A stretch of DNA of 64,000 nucleotides, from assembly GCA_036625225.1 (NCBI GenBank), contig JAZKUF010000003.1, positions 434,001 through 498,000 of the forward strand, written 5' to 3'. Every line of letters begins with the position of its first letter. Position 1 is the first letter of the stretch. The notes under the pieces were generated by a model. The model was not told the origin of the DNA, made no database searches, and saw only the letters and a program-made list of their open reading frames with translations. Both the position numbers and the translations under genes were made by a program. Below are positions 44,620-52,973 of the stretch, piece by piece. Source of the stretch: Accumulibacter jenkinsii. GTDB lineage: Bacteria > Pseudomonadota > Gammaproteobacteria > Burkholderiales > Rhodocyclaceae.

Positions 44620-45165
44620 ATGCGTAAAATGACCTGGTTGCCGCCGCTTGCGGCGACCTTTCTCATGGGTGGCTGCATGAGCGTGCCGACGGGTCCGACG
44701 GTGATGGTTCTGCCGGGCCAGCAGAAATCGCTGGAGCAGTTTCGCAGCGACGACATCGCCTGCCAGCAATACGCGCTGACGCTGGTGACGCCCGCTGGCG
44801 ATGCCGCGGTCAATCGCGCCGCCGGCACGACCGCCGCCTCGACCGCCATCGGCGCGGTGGCCGGTGCGGTCATCGGCTCCGCTTCCGGACAGGCCGGACA
44901 AGGGGCTGCCATCGGTGCCGGCACCGGCCTGCTGTTCGGCAGCGCCGCCGGTGGCAACACGGTCTATCTGTCCTCGTACGACCTGCAGCGGCGCTACGAC
45001 GTCGCCTATGTGCAGTGCATGTACACCCGCGGCAATCAGGTGCCGAGACAGTTCGTTTATCGCCAGGCACCGGTGCCCTACCCGTCGTCGCAACCCGCCT
45101 CGCCGCCGGTCTATCCGCCGCCGAACATGCCGCCACCGGTGGGGGTGTCTCCGGCACCGATGTAG
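44620..45165 (+). CDS. Glycine-zipper lipoprotein
   Basis: A 181-residue protein with the lipobox LMGGC at residues 15-19, so it should be a lipoprotein, and a glycine-zipper stretch (AIGAVAGAVIGSASGQAGQG, then AAIGAGTGLLFGSAAGG) that can insert in membranes. The C-terminus is Pro-rich (PSSQPASPPVYPPPNMPPPV). It probably shares a transcript with the Gly/Tyr-rich protein. Confidence 0.88.
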   Translation: MRKMTWLPPLAATFLMGGCMSVPTGPTVMVLPGQQKSLEQFRSDDIACQQYALTLVTPAGDAAVNRAAGTTAASTAIGAVAGAVIGSASGQAGQGAAIGAGTGLLFGSAAGGNTVYLSSYDLQRRYDVAYVQCMYTRGNQVPRQFVYRQAPVPYPSSQPASPPVYPPPNMPPPVGVSPAPM

Positions 45166-45305
45166 GGAGCGAAGCCCGATCGCCTGGTCCTGCTGGACCG
45201 CCCGCTCGCCTGGTCGCTGCATGCTTCTGCTCACGGATGGCATGTTTCGCTACGATCGATCGTGCCTTGTACCTTCGTGCAGCCGCCCGTTCGGGGTTTG
45301 GCGAG

Positions 45306-46163
45306 CTAATCCATTGACCGTTGCGCCGCCTGCTGGCGCAGGGCTTCGATCCAGGCTTTCTGGCAGCGACCGTGCTGATCCTGTTCGAGGCGCTCGCGAA
45401 TGGTCGGGCGGGCTTCGGCAAAGCTCAGCAGACGTTCGTGCTGAATCCGTTCGCAGCAGATCAGGTGGTAGCCGAGTTCGCTCTCGACGACCTCGGACAG
45501 GCTCGCTTCGTCGAGGGCAAAGGCCGCGGCATCCAGTTCGGGATAGAGCTGACCCCGCGGCACCTGGCCGAGCAGTCCGCCGTTGATCGCGGTCGGGCAT
45601 TCCGAGTGTTTCAGCGCCTGTTCGGCAAAGCGCGCCGGCTCCTTGACCAGGCGGGCGCGGATGGCGTCGATCCGTGCTCGCGCCGCCTGCCGCTGGTTGT
45701 CGGTCAACTCTTCGTTGATGGTTACCAGGATGTGGCGCAGCAGACGCGTTTCGGCACGTCGGAAACGCTGGCGGTGCATGCGCCAGAAGATCTCGACGTC
45801 GGTCTCGCTGACCGATGCCGCTTGCGCTGCGACTTTTTCGAGCACCGCTTCGACGACCAGGTCGCGGCTGACCGCTTGCCGCAAGGCGGGGGCATCGAGG
45901 CCAATCCGTTCGAGGTCGGCGTAATAGTCGTCCTGGCTGTCGTAGCGGCCGCGGATTTCTGCCAGGCTGGCATCGATCGACGCTTCCGGCAGCAGCACGG
46001 CGGCGGCTTCGGGGGTCGCCAGGATCAGCGCTTCGATGGCCTGCTGCCTGGCCGCGGCACGGTCGACCCGTTGCCGTTCAGCGGGGGCCAGTGCTTCGAG
46101 CGGTTGGCCAAACATCTGCGCAGCCAGTTTCAGAGACCGGTAGATGTGGTCCGGCTCAGGCAT
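45306..46163 (-). CDS. nifM: NifM, nitrogenase Fe-protein maturation PPIase
   Basis: A 285-residue protein. An N-terminal helical part (DHIYRSLKLAAQMF) is followed by a parvulin-type domain: LLRHILVTINEELTDNQRQA, HSECPTAINGGLLGQVPRGQ and LSEVVESELGYHLICCERIQ. It is the SurA-like PPIase that matures NifH. It starts at 46163, overlapping nifZ by 8 bases, in the order nifV-cysE-TPR-nifW-nifZ-nifM known from Azotobacter. Confidence 0.92.
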   Translation of the reverse strand: MPEPDHIYRSLKLAAQMFGQPLEALAPAERQRVDRAAARQQAIEALILATPEAAAVLLPEASIDASLAEIRGRYDSQDDYYADLERIGLDAPALRQAVSRDLVVEAVLEKVAAQAASVSETDVEIFWRMHRQRFRRAETRLLRHILVTINEELTDNQRQAARARIDAIRARLVKEPARFAEQALKHSECPTAINGGLLGQVPRGQLYPELDAAAFALDEASLSEVVESELGYHLICCERIQHERLLSFAEARPTIRERLEQDQHGRCQKAWIEALRQQAAQRSMD

Positions 46164-46614
46164 CGTCGCTCTCCCATTCGCCGAGCGCGGCTTCCGGCAC
46201 TCGCAGGGGATTGCCGGGCAGGCAGTCGAAGTGGGTGTGGTAGACGACGCCCTGCGTTGGCGATCGCTCAAGATTGAGGATTTCGCCGCGACTGCCGAGC
46301 GGCACCCGCAGCTCGCCGCGAATTACCAGCGATCGCGTCGCACGCACCCGCTGGCGCACTTCGAAGCGGCTCTCGATCCAGGTTTCATCGATGTCGATCA
46401 GTTCTTCTTCCCGACAGCCGACCAGACGGCCTTCCTCGAGAAAATGCACCGAGTAGATGATCTGGTCCTGGAGAAAGGTCCCGACATCTCGAACATGCCC
46501 GATGCGACCACGTCGCACCAGCAGTTCGCCGGTCCTGACGCCGGGAAAGGTGCCATCGTTGCGCACGTTGCGGGTCACCCGCACGGCGTCCCCGTAGTCC
46601 CAGCGCGCGAGCAT
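46156..46614 (-). CDS. nifZ: NifZ, nitrogenase P-cluster assembly protein
   Basis: A 152-residue protein with the NifZ core WDYGDAVRVTRNVRNDGTFP, RRGRIGHVRDVGTFLQDQII and HFLEEGRLVGCREEELI near the N-terminus, and a longer C-terminus (GSRGEILNLERSPTQGVVYH). It acts in P-cluster maturation of the MoFe protein. It follows nifW by 4 bases and overlaps nifM. Confidence 0.95.
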   Translation of the reverse strand: MLARWDYGDAVRVTRNVRNDGTFPGVRTGELLVRRGRIGHVRDVGTFLQDQIIYSVHFLEEGRLVGCREEELIDIDETWIESRFEVRQRVRATRSLVIRGELRVPLGSRGEILNLERSPTQGVVYHTHFDCLPGNPLRVPEAALGEWESDDA

Positions 46615-46618
46615 GGCC

Positions 46619-46936
46619 TCAGCCCGTCGTCAGCGAGGAGAGGGGGAGGAACGACGAGCCTTCGGCTTTCTGGAAGACGACGAAGACTTTTTCTGCCTGC
46701 GCGCTGGAAGTGACGAAGTCGGCATAGGCCTGCGCCAGCCACTGGCGATAGGCGGCGTAGTCGGGTACCTTGCCGGCTTCCTGCTTGGCGAGGTAGTCGT
46801 GGAAGCGCTGCAGGATGTGCAGACGATTGACCTGCACGACGCGGGCATCGAAGTCGATGGCAAAGTAGTCGAGAAACTCCTCGGCCGAACTCAAGTCGGC
46901 GAGGTCTTCTGCGAAGCGGTCGATTTCACAAGTCAT
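46619..46936 (-). CDS. nifW: NifW, nitrogenase-stabilising protein
   Basis: A 105-residue protein matching NifW: LADLSSAEEFLDYFAIDFDA, VNRLHILQRFHDYLAKQE and VFVVFQKAEGSSFLPLSSL. It protects or helps assemble the MoFe protein. I chose the ATG at 46936, which has GGAG six bases upstream, over the in-frame ATG at 46948, which has no ribosome site. Confidence 0.95.
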   Translation of the reverse strand: MTCEIDRFAEDLADLSSAEEFLDYFAIDFDARVVQVNRLHILQRFHDYLAKQEAGKVPDYAAYRQWLAQAYADFVTSSAQAEKVFVVFQKAEGSSFLPLSSLTTG

Positions 46937-46950
46937 GAGGTTCTCCATTT

Positions 46951-47472
46951 TCAGTCAATCGGTTCGGGGTCGAACTGGCGATCGATCACTTCGAGCAGCG
47001 GCACGACGCCGAGGGCATCGCGGATGTCGACTTCGGCAATCTTGGTCAGGCGGACTCGCGCTTCGCTCAAACGCCCGAGGCGCAGCAGGATCACCGCCGA
47101 CCCCTTGAGCGCCAGGAGATGGAAACGCAGCATTCCCATCGAGCGCATCGCCGCCTTGCCGAGCGTGATCGGACCGAGGCTGGGCCAGCCGCCGGTCAGC
47201 TGCAGGCGCTGCGCACTGACTGCCAGTGCCCGTTCGGCGACCACCAGAGCGTCGTCGAGGCGGTGCTGGTAGAAGTAATAGCGGTAGATGGCGACCAGTA
47301 CCGAGAGCTGCTCGGGCGCCAGGAAGTAGGCGTAGAGCAGGCGCTGTTCGGCGACCGGTTGCCCGTACTGACGCGCCGCGGCGTCGATCTGGGCGGCGAC
47401 GATGGCGGGGCAGGGCTCGTCGAAATAGAGCACATCGTCACCGAGTTCGAGCAGCTCGAGTCGATCAGCCAT
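46951..47472 (-). CDS. nif-cluster TPR-like protein
   Basis: A 173-residue mainly helical protein with TPR-like helices (LSVLVAIYRYYFYQHRLDDA; LLRLGRLSEARVRLTKIAEV). It has no catalytic motif. It starts at 47472 within the cysE end (8-base overlap) and precedes nifW by 14 bases, so it is co-translated with nif genes. Similar small proteins occur in other nif accessory clusters; the function is unknown. Confidence 0.75.
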   Translation of the reverse strand: MADRLELLELGDDVLYFDEPCPAIVAAQIDAAARQYGQPVAEQRLLYAYFLAPEQLSVLVAIYRYYFYQHRLDDALVVAERALAVSAQRLQLTGGWPSLGPITLGKAAMRSMGMLRFHLLALKGSAVILLRLGRLSEARVRLTKIAEVDIRDALGVVPLLEVIDRQFDPEPID

Positions 47473-48253
47473 GGCCGTGTTCCTGGCAGCAGAGGTCGCC
47501 TGCGGCACAGGCGACACAGGTCGGTGTTGCCGCCGGTTCGGGTAGCGCCTGGCGCGAGCGGACCTCGCTCTCGAGCGTCTCGATGCGCACCAGCAGACAC
47601 TCGATGGCCTTGCCGACGGGGTCGCTGATCAGGTGATGGTCGAGGTCGATGGCGATCCCGATGCTGCCGACCGTACCAGTCAGGGTACGTCCGCCGACCA
47701 GCCGCGCCGGAACGCCGATCGCCGTGCGCCCGGCCGGCACCGTCTTCACCACCACCGAGTTGGCTCCGACGCGCGCATTGTCGCCGACATGGATGGCACC
47801 GAGGATCTTGGCGCCCGCACCGACCACCACGCCCCGGCCCAGGGTCGGATGCCGCTTGCCCTTGTTCCAGGTCGTCCCGCCGAGCGTGACGCCATGGTAG
47901 AGGGTGCAGTCGTCGCCGATTTCGGCGGTTTCGCCGATCACCACGCCAGCGCCATGGTCGATGAAAAAGCGACGGCCAATGCTGGCACCGGGATGAATAT
48001 CGACGTGCGTCAGCCAGCGCCCGATGAAGGCCAGCCAGCGGGCGCAAAAACGCCAGTCGCGGCGCCAGAGAAGGTGGGCCAGGCGATGCAGCAGCAGCGC
48101 GTGCAGGCCCGGATAGGTGAGCATGACCTCGATGCGCGAGCGCGCCGCCGGGTCGCGATCGAAGACGCACGCCAGATCTTCGGCGAACAGCCGCCAGCGG
48201 ATCTTCGGTTCGCCGGGAGAATGGGGCAACGGAGTCGACAGATCGGTCATCAT
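47465..48253 (-). CDS. cysE: nif-linked serine O-acetyltransferase (CysE1)
   Basis: A 262-residue SAT: left-handed beta-helix hexapeptides (VDIHPGASIGRRFFIDHGAG, VVIGETAEIGDDCTLYHGVT), catalytic-site HGVTLGGTTWNKGKRHPTLG. It makes O-acetylserine for cysteine synthesis and so sulfur for Fe-S clusters. The extra C-terminus ends CVACAAGDLCCQEHGHG, a Cys/His-rich tail absent from ordinary SATs that may bind metal. It lies 4 bases after nifV, matching Azotobacter cysE1. Confidence 0.93.
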   Translation of the reverse strand: MMTDLSTPLPHSPGEPKIRWRLFAEDLACVFDRDPAARSRIEVMLTYPGLHALLLHRLAHLLWRRDWRFCARWLAFIGRWLTHVDIHPGASIGRRFFIDHGAGVVIGETAEIGDDCTLYHGVTLGGTTWNKGKRHPTLGRGVVVGAGAKILGAIHVGDNARVGANSVVVKTVPAGRTAIGVPARLVGGRTLTGTVGSIGIAIDLDHHLISDPVGKAIECLLVRIETLESEVRSRQALPEPAATPTCVACAAGDLCCQEHGHG

Positions 48254-48257
48254 CGGG

Positions 48258-49382
48258 TCAGGAGTCCAGCAGGGTCAGGAGATCGGCTTCGGAGGGGGGG
48301 TGCTTGCGGCGGGCCACGAAAAGCCGCAAGCGCTGCAGGAAGGCGCGGGCGGAAAGGTCCGACAGGTGATGACCGAGACCTGCCATTACCTGTTGCACGG
48401 CGCGGGCGCCGGAATGCTTGCCGAGCACCACCCGGTGCCGGCGACCGACCAGACCCGGATCGAAACCCTGGTAGTTGGCCGGATCCTTCAGCAGGCCGTC
48501 GACGTGGATGCCCGCTTCGTGGGTGAAAGCGCCCTCGCCGACGATGCTTTTCTGCCAGCACAGGGGGCGCCCCGAAGCGGCAGCGACACGCTGCGAGATA
48601 TCGAGAAAGCCCGCGAGGTCGATTCCCGTCGCCATGCCCTGGCAGAGCTGAAGACCGAGAACGACCTCTTCGAGCGGCGCGTTGCCGCAGCGCTCGCCGA
48701 GGCCGTTGACCGTCGTGTTCACGTGACTCGCGCCGGCACGGGCGGCGGCCAGCGTGTTGGCGGTGGCCATCCCGAGGTCGTCGTGAGCATGCATCTCGAT
48801 TTCCAGATCGCACAATGAACGCAGATGGCGGATGCGCTCGAAGGTCGCGAAGGGATCGAGGACGCCCAGCGTATCGGCGAAGCGGATACGCCGGGCGCCG
48901 GCGTTCTGGGCCGCTTCGGCAATCGCCGCCAGGAGATCCGGGTCGCCGCGCGAGGCGTCTTCGGCACCGATGCCGACAGCGAAACCGAGGTCGCGAGCCA
49001 GGCGCACATGTTCGCCGATCTGCGCCAGCAACCAGCCGCGATCGCGCTGCAGCTTGGCATGGAGGTGCTGATCCGAGGCCGGCACCGAGATGTCGATCAG
49101 CTGCGGGCCCAGATTGGCGGCCAGCATGATGTCGTCGCGGTGCATCCGCGTCCACACCATCAGGCCTGCCTTGAGGCCCAGTGCGGCAACGGCGCGGATG
49201 CTCTCGCGCTCGGCGTCGCCCATTGCCGGGATGCCGATTTCCAGTTCGGGGACGCCGAGCGCATCAAGCCGACGCGCGATGTCGATCTTCTCGTCGAGAC
49301 TGAATGCGACGCCCGCCGATTGCTCGCCATCGCGCAGGGTGGTGTCGTTGATGACGACGGAGGACGGTGGCTTCTCGTTCAT
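48258..49382 (-). CDS. nifV: Homocitrate synthase NifV
   Basis: A 374-residue DRE-TIM enzyme: INDTTLRDGEQSAGVAFSLD (metal and substrate site), IEMHAHDDLGMATANTLAAA (HxH metal ligands), NTTVNGLGERCGNAPLEEVV. It makes homocitrate for the FeMo cofactor from 2-oxoglutarate and acetyl-CoA. It is the first gene of nifV-cysE-TPR-nifW-nifZ-nifM. A sigma-54 promoter lies only 13 bases upstream of its ATG; no other in-frame Met is available before the catalytic motif. Confidence 0.95.
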   Translation of the reverse strand: MNEKPPSSVVINDTTLRDGEQSAGVAFSLDEKIDIARRLDALGVPELEIGIPAMGDAERESIRAVAALGLKAGLMVWTRMHRDDIMLAANLGPQLIDISVPASDQHLHAKLQRDRGWLLAQIGEHVRLARDLGFAVGIGAEDASRGDPDLLAAIAEAAQNAGARRIRFADTLGVLDPFATFERIRHLRSLCDLEIEMHAHDDLGMATANTLAAARAGASHVNTTVNGLGERCGNAPLEEVVLGLQLCQGMATGIDLAGFLDISQRVAAASGRPLCWQKSIVGEGAFTHEAGIHVDGLLKDPANYQGFDPGLVGRRHRVVLGKHSGARAVQQVMAGLGHHLSDLSARAFLQRLRLFVARRKHPPSEADLLTLLDS

Positions 49383-49394
49383 GGTGATACCTAA

Positions 49395-49409
49395 GCAAAT
49401 CCAGTGCCA
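49395..49409 (-). promoter_or_regulatory. Sigma-54 promoter of the nif cluster
   Basis: On the minus strand TGGCAC (49404-49409), 5 bases, then TTGC (49395-49398): a perfect -24/-12 element, with C just upstream. It reads toward nifV. The transcription start about 12 bases further falls at or next to the nifV ATG (49382). Confidence 0.93.
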
Positions 49410-49566
49410 GTTTTAAATCAATTTATAATCAGGCAGATAAATTTGTACCTTCGGCGATTGTCGACTTCCCGACGCATTCTGGCGGTGCCTGTCGGGGCGC
49501 TTGCACGGCGGCGCCGGTGGCGGTCGGCGACGATTCGCACCCCCAGACGACCAGACGGCCAGACAA

Positions 49567-49596
49567 TTGACCGGATCGCCTCGGACAGACTATACT
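49567..49596 (+). promoter_or_regulatory. Promoter of secG
   Basis: TTGACC (49567-49572), an 18-base spacer and TATACT (49591-49596), about 50 bases upstream of secG. It also serves as the likely promoter for tRNA-Leu and nuo read-through. Confidence 0.8.
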
Positions 49597-49649
49597 GCCG
49601 GGGTTTTTTCGCTGTGGCCGACGCAGCCGAGGCCATGACAAGAGGTTAT

Positions 49650-50024
49650 ATGGACTATCTTTTTTCTGTAGCTCTGACGGTGCACATCGTGGCCGCAATC
49701 GGCGTCATCGTGCTGGTCCTGGTTCAGCACGGCAAAGGCGCCGACATGGGCGCCGCTTTCGGCAGCGGTGCGTCCGGCAGTCTGTTCGGCGCCACCGGTT
49801 CCGCCAATTTCCTCAGCCGGGCCACTGCGGCCCTGGCGACGGTATTTTTCATCACCAGCCTTTCGCTGGCCTACCTTGCCTCGAGCAAACCAAAAACGAC
49901 TGGCAGTGTGATGCAGGATGCGGTAAACTCCGCCCCTGCTGTTCCAGCGCCTCAGGTAGGTGGGGCGAGCCAGGGGGCAAGTCCATCGGATCCTGATTCG
50001 AAGGCGAAAGACGTTCCCAGGTAG
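49650..50024 (+). CDS. secG: Preprotein translocase subunit SecG
   Basis: A 124-residue membrane protein with two helices (FSVALTVHIVAAIGVIVLVL; AALATVFFITSLSLAYLAS) and the conserved loop QHGKGADMGAAFGSGASGSL between them. It belongs to the SecYEG channel. AGAGG is placed before the ATG at 49650. It normally lies beside tpiA in betaproteobacteria; here the nif cluster adjoins instead. Confidence 0.95.
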   Translation: MDYLFSVALTVHIVAAIGVIVLVLVQHGKGADMGAAFGSGASGSLFGATGSANFLSRATAALATVFFITSLSLAYLASSKPKTTGSVMQDAVNSAPAVPAPQVGGASQGASPSDPDSKAKDVPR

Positions 50025-50090
50025 CTGGTTGCAAGGCAGGGGCGAGGAAAGCGGCAATCCTCGATCGACTCGCCCGCTGTCCGTGGTAGT

Positions 50091-50175
50091 GCCGACGTGG
50101 TGAAATTGGTATACACGCTATCTTGAGGGGGTAGTGACTTCGGTCGTATGAGTTCGACTCTCATCGTCGGCACCA
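50091..50175 (+). tRNA. leuU: tRNA-Leu(GAG)
   Basis: An 85-nt cloverleaf with a long variable arm: acceptor GCCGACG/CGTCGGC, D-loop TGGTGAAATTGGTA, anticodon loop CTTGAGG (anticodon GAG), T-loop GTTCGACTC and encoded CCA. It lies between secG and nuoA, the usual place in betaproteobacteria. Confidence 0.96.
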
Positions 50176-50243
50176 GGAAGAGCCAGCCGTTCGCGTGGCT
50201 GTAGTCTGAATTGAATTGAAGCGCTAGTGGGGTAGGGCGGATC

Positions 50244-50618
50244 ATGCTGGAAAGCTATTTCCCGGTGTTTGTCTTCATATTGATTGGCGTCGCTTTCGGC
50301 ATTGCGCCGGTCATCACGGGTCTTGTGGTCGCTCCGCATCGCCCGGACAGCGAAAAGCTCTCTCCTTACGAGTGCGGCTTCGAGGCCTTCGAAGATGCGC
50401 GCATGAAGTTCGACGTGCGCTACTACCTGATCGCCATCCTCTTCATCCTGTTCGACCTTGAAGTGGCTTTCCTGCTGCCCTGGGCGACGATCTTCAGGGA
50501 AATCGCCCAGACCGATTCCGTGAAGTGGTTCGGTTTCATCGAGATGCTGGTGTTTATCGCCATCCTGGTCGTCGGTTATGTATACGCCTGGGTCAAGGGC
50601 GCCCTGGATTGGGAGTGA
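50244..50618 (+). CDS. nuoA: NADH-quinone oxidoreductase subunit A
   Basis: A 124-residue membrane subunit with three helices and the conserved loop PYECGFEAFEDARMKFDVRY. It is part of the proton-pumping arm of complex I. It starts the nuoA-N operon, 68 bases after tRNA-Leu. Confidence 0.96.
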   Translation: MLESYFPVFVFILIGVAFGIAPVITGLVVAPHRPDSEKLSPYECGFEAFEDARMKFDVRYYLIAILFILFDLEVAFLLPWATIFREIAQTDSVKWFGFIEMLVFIAILVVGYVYAWVKGALDWE

Positions 50619-50621
50619 GCG

Positions 50622-51098
50622 GTGGGCATTGAGGGAATTCTGCAGGAAGGCTTTGTCACCACGACGGCTGACAAGCTGATCAACTACGTCCGCACCGGCT
50701 CCTTGTGGCCGATGAGCTTCGGGCTCGCGTGCTGCGCCATCGAAATGATCCATGCCGGTTGCTCGCGTTACGACCTCGACCGTTTCGGCATCGTTTTTCG
50801 CCCCAGCCCACGCCAGTCCGACGTGATGATCGTCGCCGGGACCCTGACCAACAAGATGGCCCCCGCGCTGCGCAAGGTTTACGATCAGATGGCGGAGCCG
50901 CGCTGGGTGGTTTCGATGGGTTCCTGCGCCAATGGCGGGGGTTATTACCACTACGCCTATTCCGTGGTTCGCGGTTGTGACCGGATCGTTCCGGTCGATA
51001 TCTATGTTCCGGGTTGCCCGCCGACAGCCGAGGCGCTGATCTACGGCCTGATCCAGCTGCAGAACAAGATTCGCCGTAACAGCACCATCGCCCGCTGA
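50622..51098 (+). CDS. nuoB: NADH-quinone oxidoreductase subunit B
   Basis: A 158-residue subunit carrying cluster N2: GLACCAIEMIHAG, GSCANGGGYYHYAYS and VPGCPPTAEALIYGL give the four cluster cysteines. Start codon GTG at 50622. Confidence 0.97.
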   Translation: MGIEGILQEGFVTTTADKLINYVRTGSLWPMSFGLACCAIEMIHAGCSRYDLDRFGIVFRPSPRQSDVMIVAGTLTNKMAPALRKVYDQMAEPRWVVSMGSCANGGGYYHYAYSVVRGCDRIVPVDIYVPGCPPTAEALIYGLIQLQNKIRRNSTIAR

Positions 51099-51121
51099 AC
51101 ACCATCAACCGAGAGTGAGTC

Positions 51122-51718
51122 ATGTCTGCCACGCTGGAAGCGCTTAGCCACAACCTCAACAAGCATCTCGGTGATCGTGTGAAGTCCCTGAAGGTCGCGC
51201 TGGGTGAAGTGACCATCGAGGTGGACGCCACTGATTACCTGTCGGCGATGCAGACCCTGCACGACGAGCCCGAGCTGGGCTTCGAAGAGTTGATCGACCT
51301 CTGCGGCGTGGATTACTCGACCTGCGCCGAACCGCCGCTCACGGGCAGGCGCTTCGCCGCCGTCAGCCACCTGCTCTCGATCGCCCGCAACTGGCGCCTG
51401 CGCGTTCGCTGTTTTGCCCCGGATGACGATTTCCCTTCGCTGCCCTCGATCACCGGCGTCTGGAACAGCGTCAACTGGTTCGAGCGCGAGGCTTTCGATC
51501 TCTTCGGCATCGTCTTCCCCGGTCACGACGACCTGCGTCGGATTCTCACCGACTACGGCTTCGTCGGACATCCCTTCCGCAAGGATTTCCCGATTTCAGG
51601 CTACGTCGAGATGCGCTATGACCCGGAGCAGCAACGGGTGATCTACCAGCCCGTGACCATTGAGCCGCGCGAGATCACGCCGCGGATCGTTCGCGAAGCG
51701 ACTTACGGGGACGTCTGA
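51122..51718 (+). CDS. nuoC: NADH-quinone oxidoreductase subunit C
   Basis: A 198-residue hydrophilic subunit with the 30-kDa-subunit signature WNSVNWFEREAFDLFGIVFP, then GHDDLRRILTDYGFVGHPFR. It joins NuoD in the quinone arm. Confidence 0.96.
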   Translation: MSATLEALSHNLNKHLGDRVKSLKVALGEVTIEVDATDYLSAMQTLHDEPELGFEELIDLCGVDYSTCAEPPLTGRRFAAVSHLLSIARNWRLRVRCFAPDDDFPSLPSITGVWNSVNWFEREAFDLFGIVFPGHDDLRRILTDYGFVGHPFRKDFPISGYVEMRYDPEQQRVIYQPVTIEPREITPRIVREATYGDV

Positions 51719-51719
51719 A

Positions 51720-52973
51720 ATGCCTGAACTTCGCAACTTTACCCTGAATTTCGGGCCCCAGCATCCGGCCGCGCATGGTGTCCTGCGCATGGTCCTCGAG
51801 CTCGACGGCGAAGTCGTGATGCGTGCCGATCCGCATATCGGCCTGCTGCACCGCGCGACCGAGAAGCTGGCGGAAAACAAGACCTGGATCCAGTCGCTGC
51901 CGTACATGGATCGGCTCGACTACGTGTCGATGATGTGCAACGAGCACGCCTATTGCCTCGCAATCGAAAAGCTCCTGCAGATCGAGGTGCCCATCCGCGC
52001 CCAGTACATCCGCGTCATGTTCGACGAAATCACCCGCATCCTCAATCATCTGCTATGGGTGGGCTGTCATGGCCTCGACGTCGGCGCGATGACCATGGTG
52101 CTCTACGCCTTCCGCGAGCGCGAAGATCTGGTCGACGCCTATGAAGCCGTTTCCGGTGCCCGCATGCACGCCGCTTACTACCGACCGGGGGGCGTCTATC
52201 GCGATCTGCCGGACCGCCTGCCGCAGTATCAGGAATCGAAGTGGAAGAGCGCTGCCCAGATCAAGCCGTTCAACGAGGCGCGCAGCGGCACGCTGCTCGA
52301 CTTCCTCGATGATTTCGTGAACCGTTTCCCGAAACTGCTCGACGAGTACGAGACGCTCCTGACCGACAATCGCATCTGGAAGCAGCGCCTGGTCGATGTC
52401 GGCATCGTTTCGCCCGAGCGCGCCCTGCAGCGCGGTTTCAGCGGACCGATGCTGCGCGGTTCGGGAATCGCCTGGGATCTGCGCAAGAAACAGCCCTACG
52501 AAGTCTATGACCGGCTGGACTTCGACATCCCGGTCGGCGTCACCGGCGACTCCTACGATCGTTATCTCGTCCGCATGGAAGAGATGCGCCAGTCCAATCG
52601 CATCCTCAGACAGTGTGTCGACTGGCTGCAGAAACACCCGGGGCCGGTGATGTCGGCCGACCACAAGGTGGCGCCGCCCGATCGTGAAGCCATGAAGTCG
52701 AACATGGAAGAACTGATCCACCACTTCAAGCTGTGCACCGAAGGGATCCATGTGCCGGCAGGCGAAGCGTATTCGGCGGTCGAGCACCCGAAAGGCGAAT
52801 TCGGCATCTACCTCATCTCGGACGGCGCCAACAAGCCCTATCGCCTGAAAATCCGGGCGCCGGGTTATGTCCACCTGTCGGCGATGGACGAGATGGTGCG
52901 TGGTCACATGCTGGCCGACGTGGTGACGATCATTGGTTCCCAGGACGTTGTTTTTGGCGAGATTGACCGCTGA
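51720..52973 (+). CDS. nuoD: NADH-quinone oxidoreductase subunit D
   Basis: A 417-residue protein starting MPELRNFTLNFGPQHPAAHG, with LHRATEKLAENKTWIQSLPY and the C-terminal DVVTIIGSQDVVFGEIDR. It forms the quinone site with NuoB. The ATG at 51720 follows nuoC by 1 base; the longer frame from 51660 is not supported. Confidence 0.97.
   Translation: MPELRNFTLNFGPQHPAAHGVLRMVLELDGEVVMRADPHIGLLHRATEKLAENKTWIQSLPYMDRLDYVSMMCNEHAYCLAIEKLLQIEVPIRAQYIRVMFDEITRILNHLLWVGCHGLDVGAMTMVLYAFREREDLVDAYEAVSGARMHAAYYRPGGVYRDLPDRLPQYQESKWKSAAQIKPFNEARSGTLLDFLDDFVNRFPKLLDEYETLLTDNRIWKQRLVDVGIVSPERALQRGFSGPMLRGSGIAWDLRKKQPYEVYDRLDFDIPVGVTGDSYDRYLVRMEEMRQSNRILRQCVDWLQKHPGPVMSADHKVAPPDREAMKSNMEELIHHFKLCTEGIHVPAGEAYSAVEHPKGEFGIYLISDGANKPYRLKIRAPGYVHLSAMDEMVRGHMLADVVTIIGSQDVVFGEIDR

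Noticed and set aside
49459..49474. NifA upstream activator site TGT-N10-ACA near the nifV promoter
   Set aside because: The best match is TGT-N10-ACG, one base off, and only about 50 bases upstream of the promoter. It is too weak to call.
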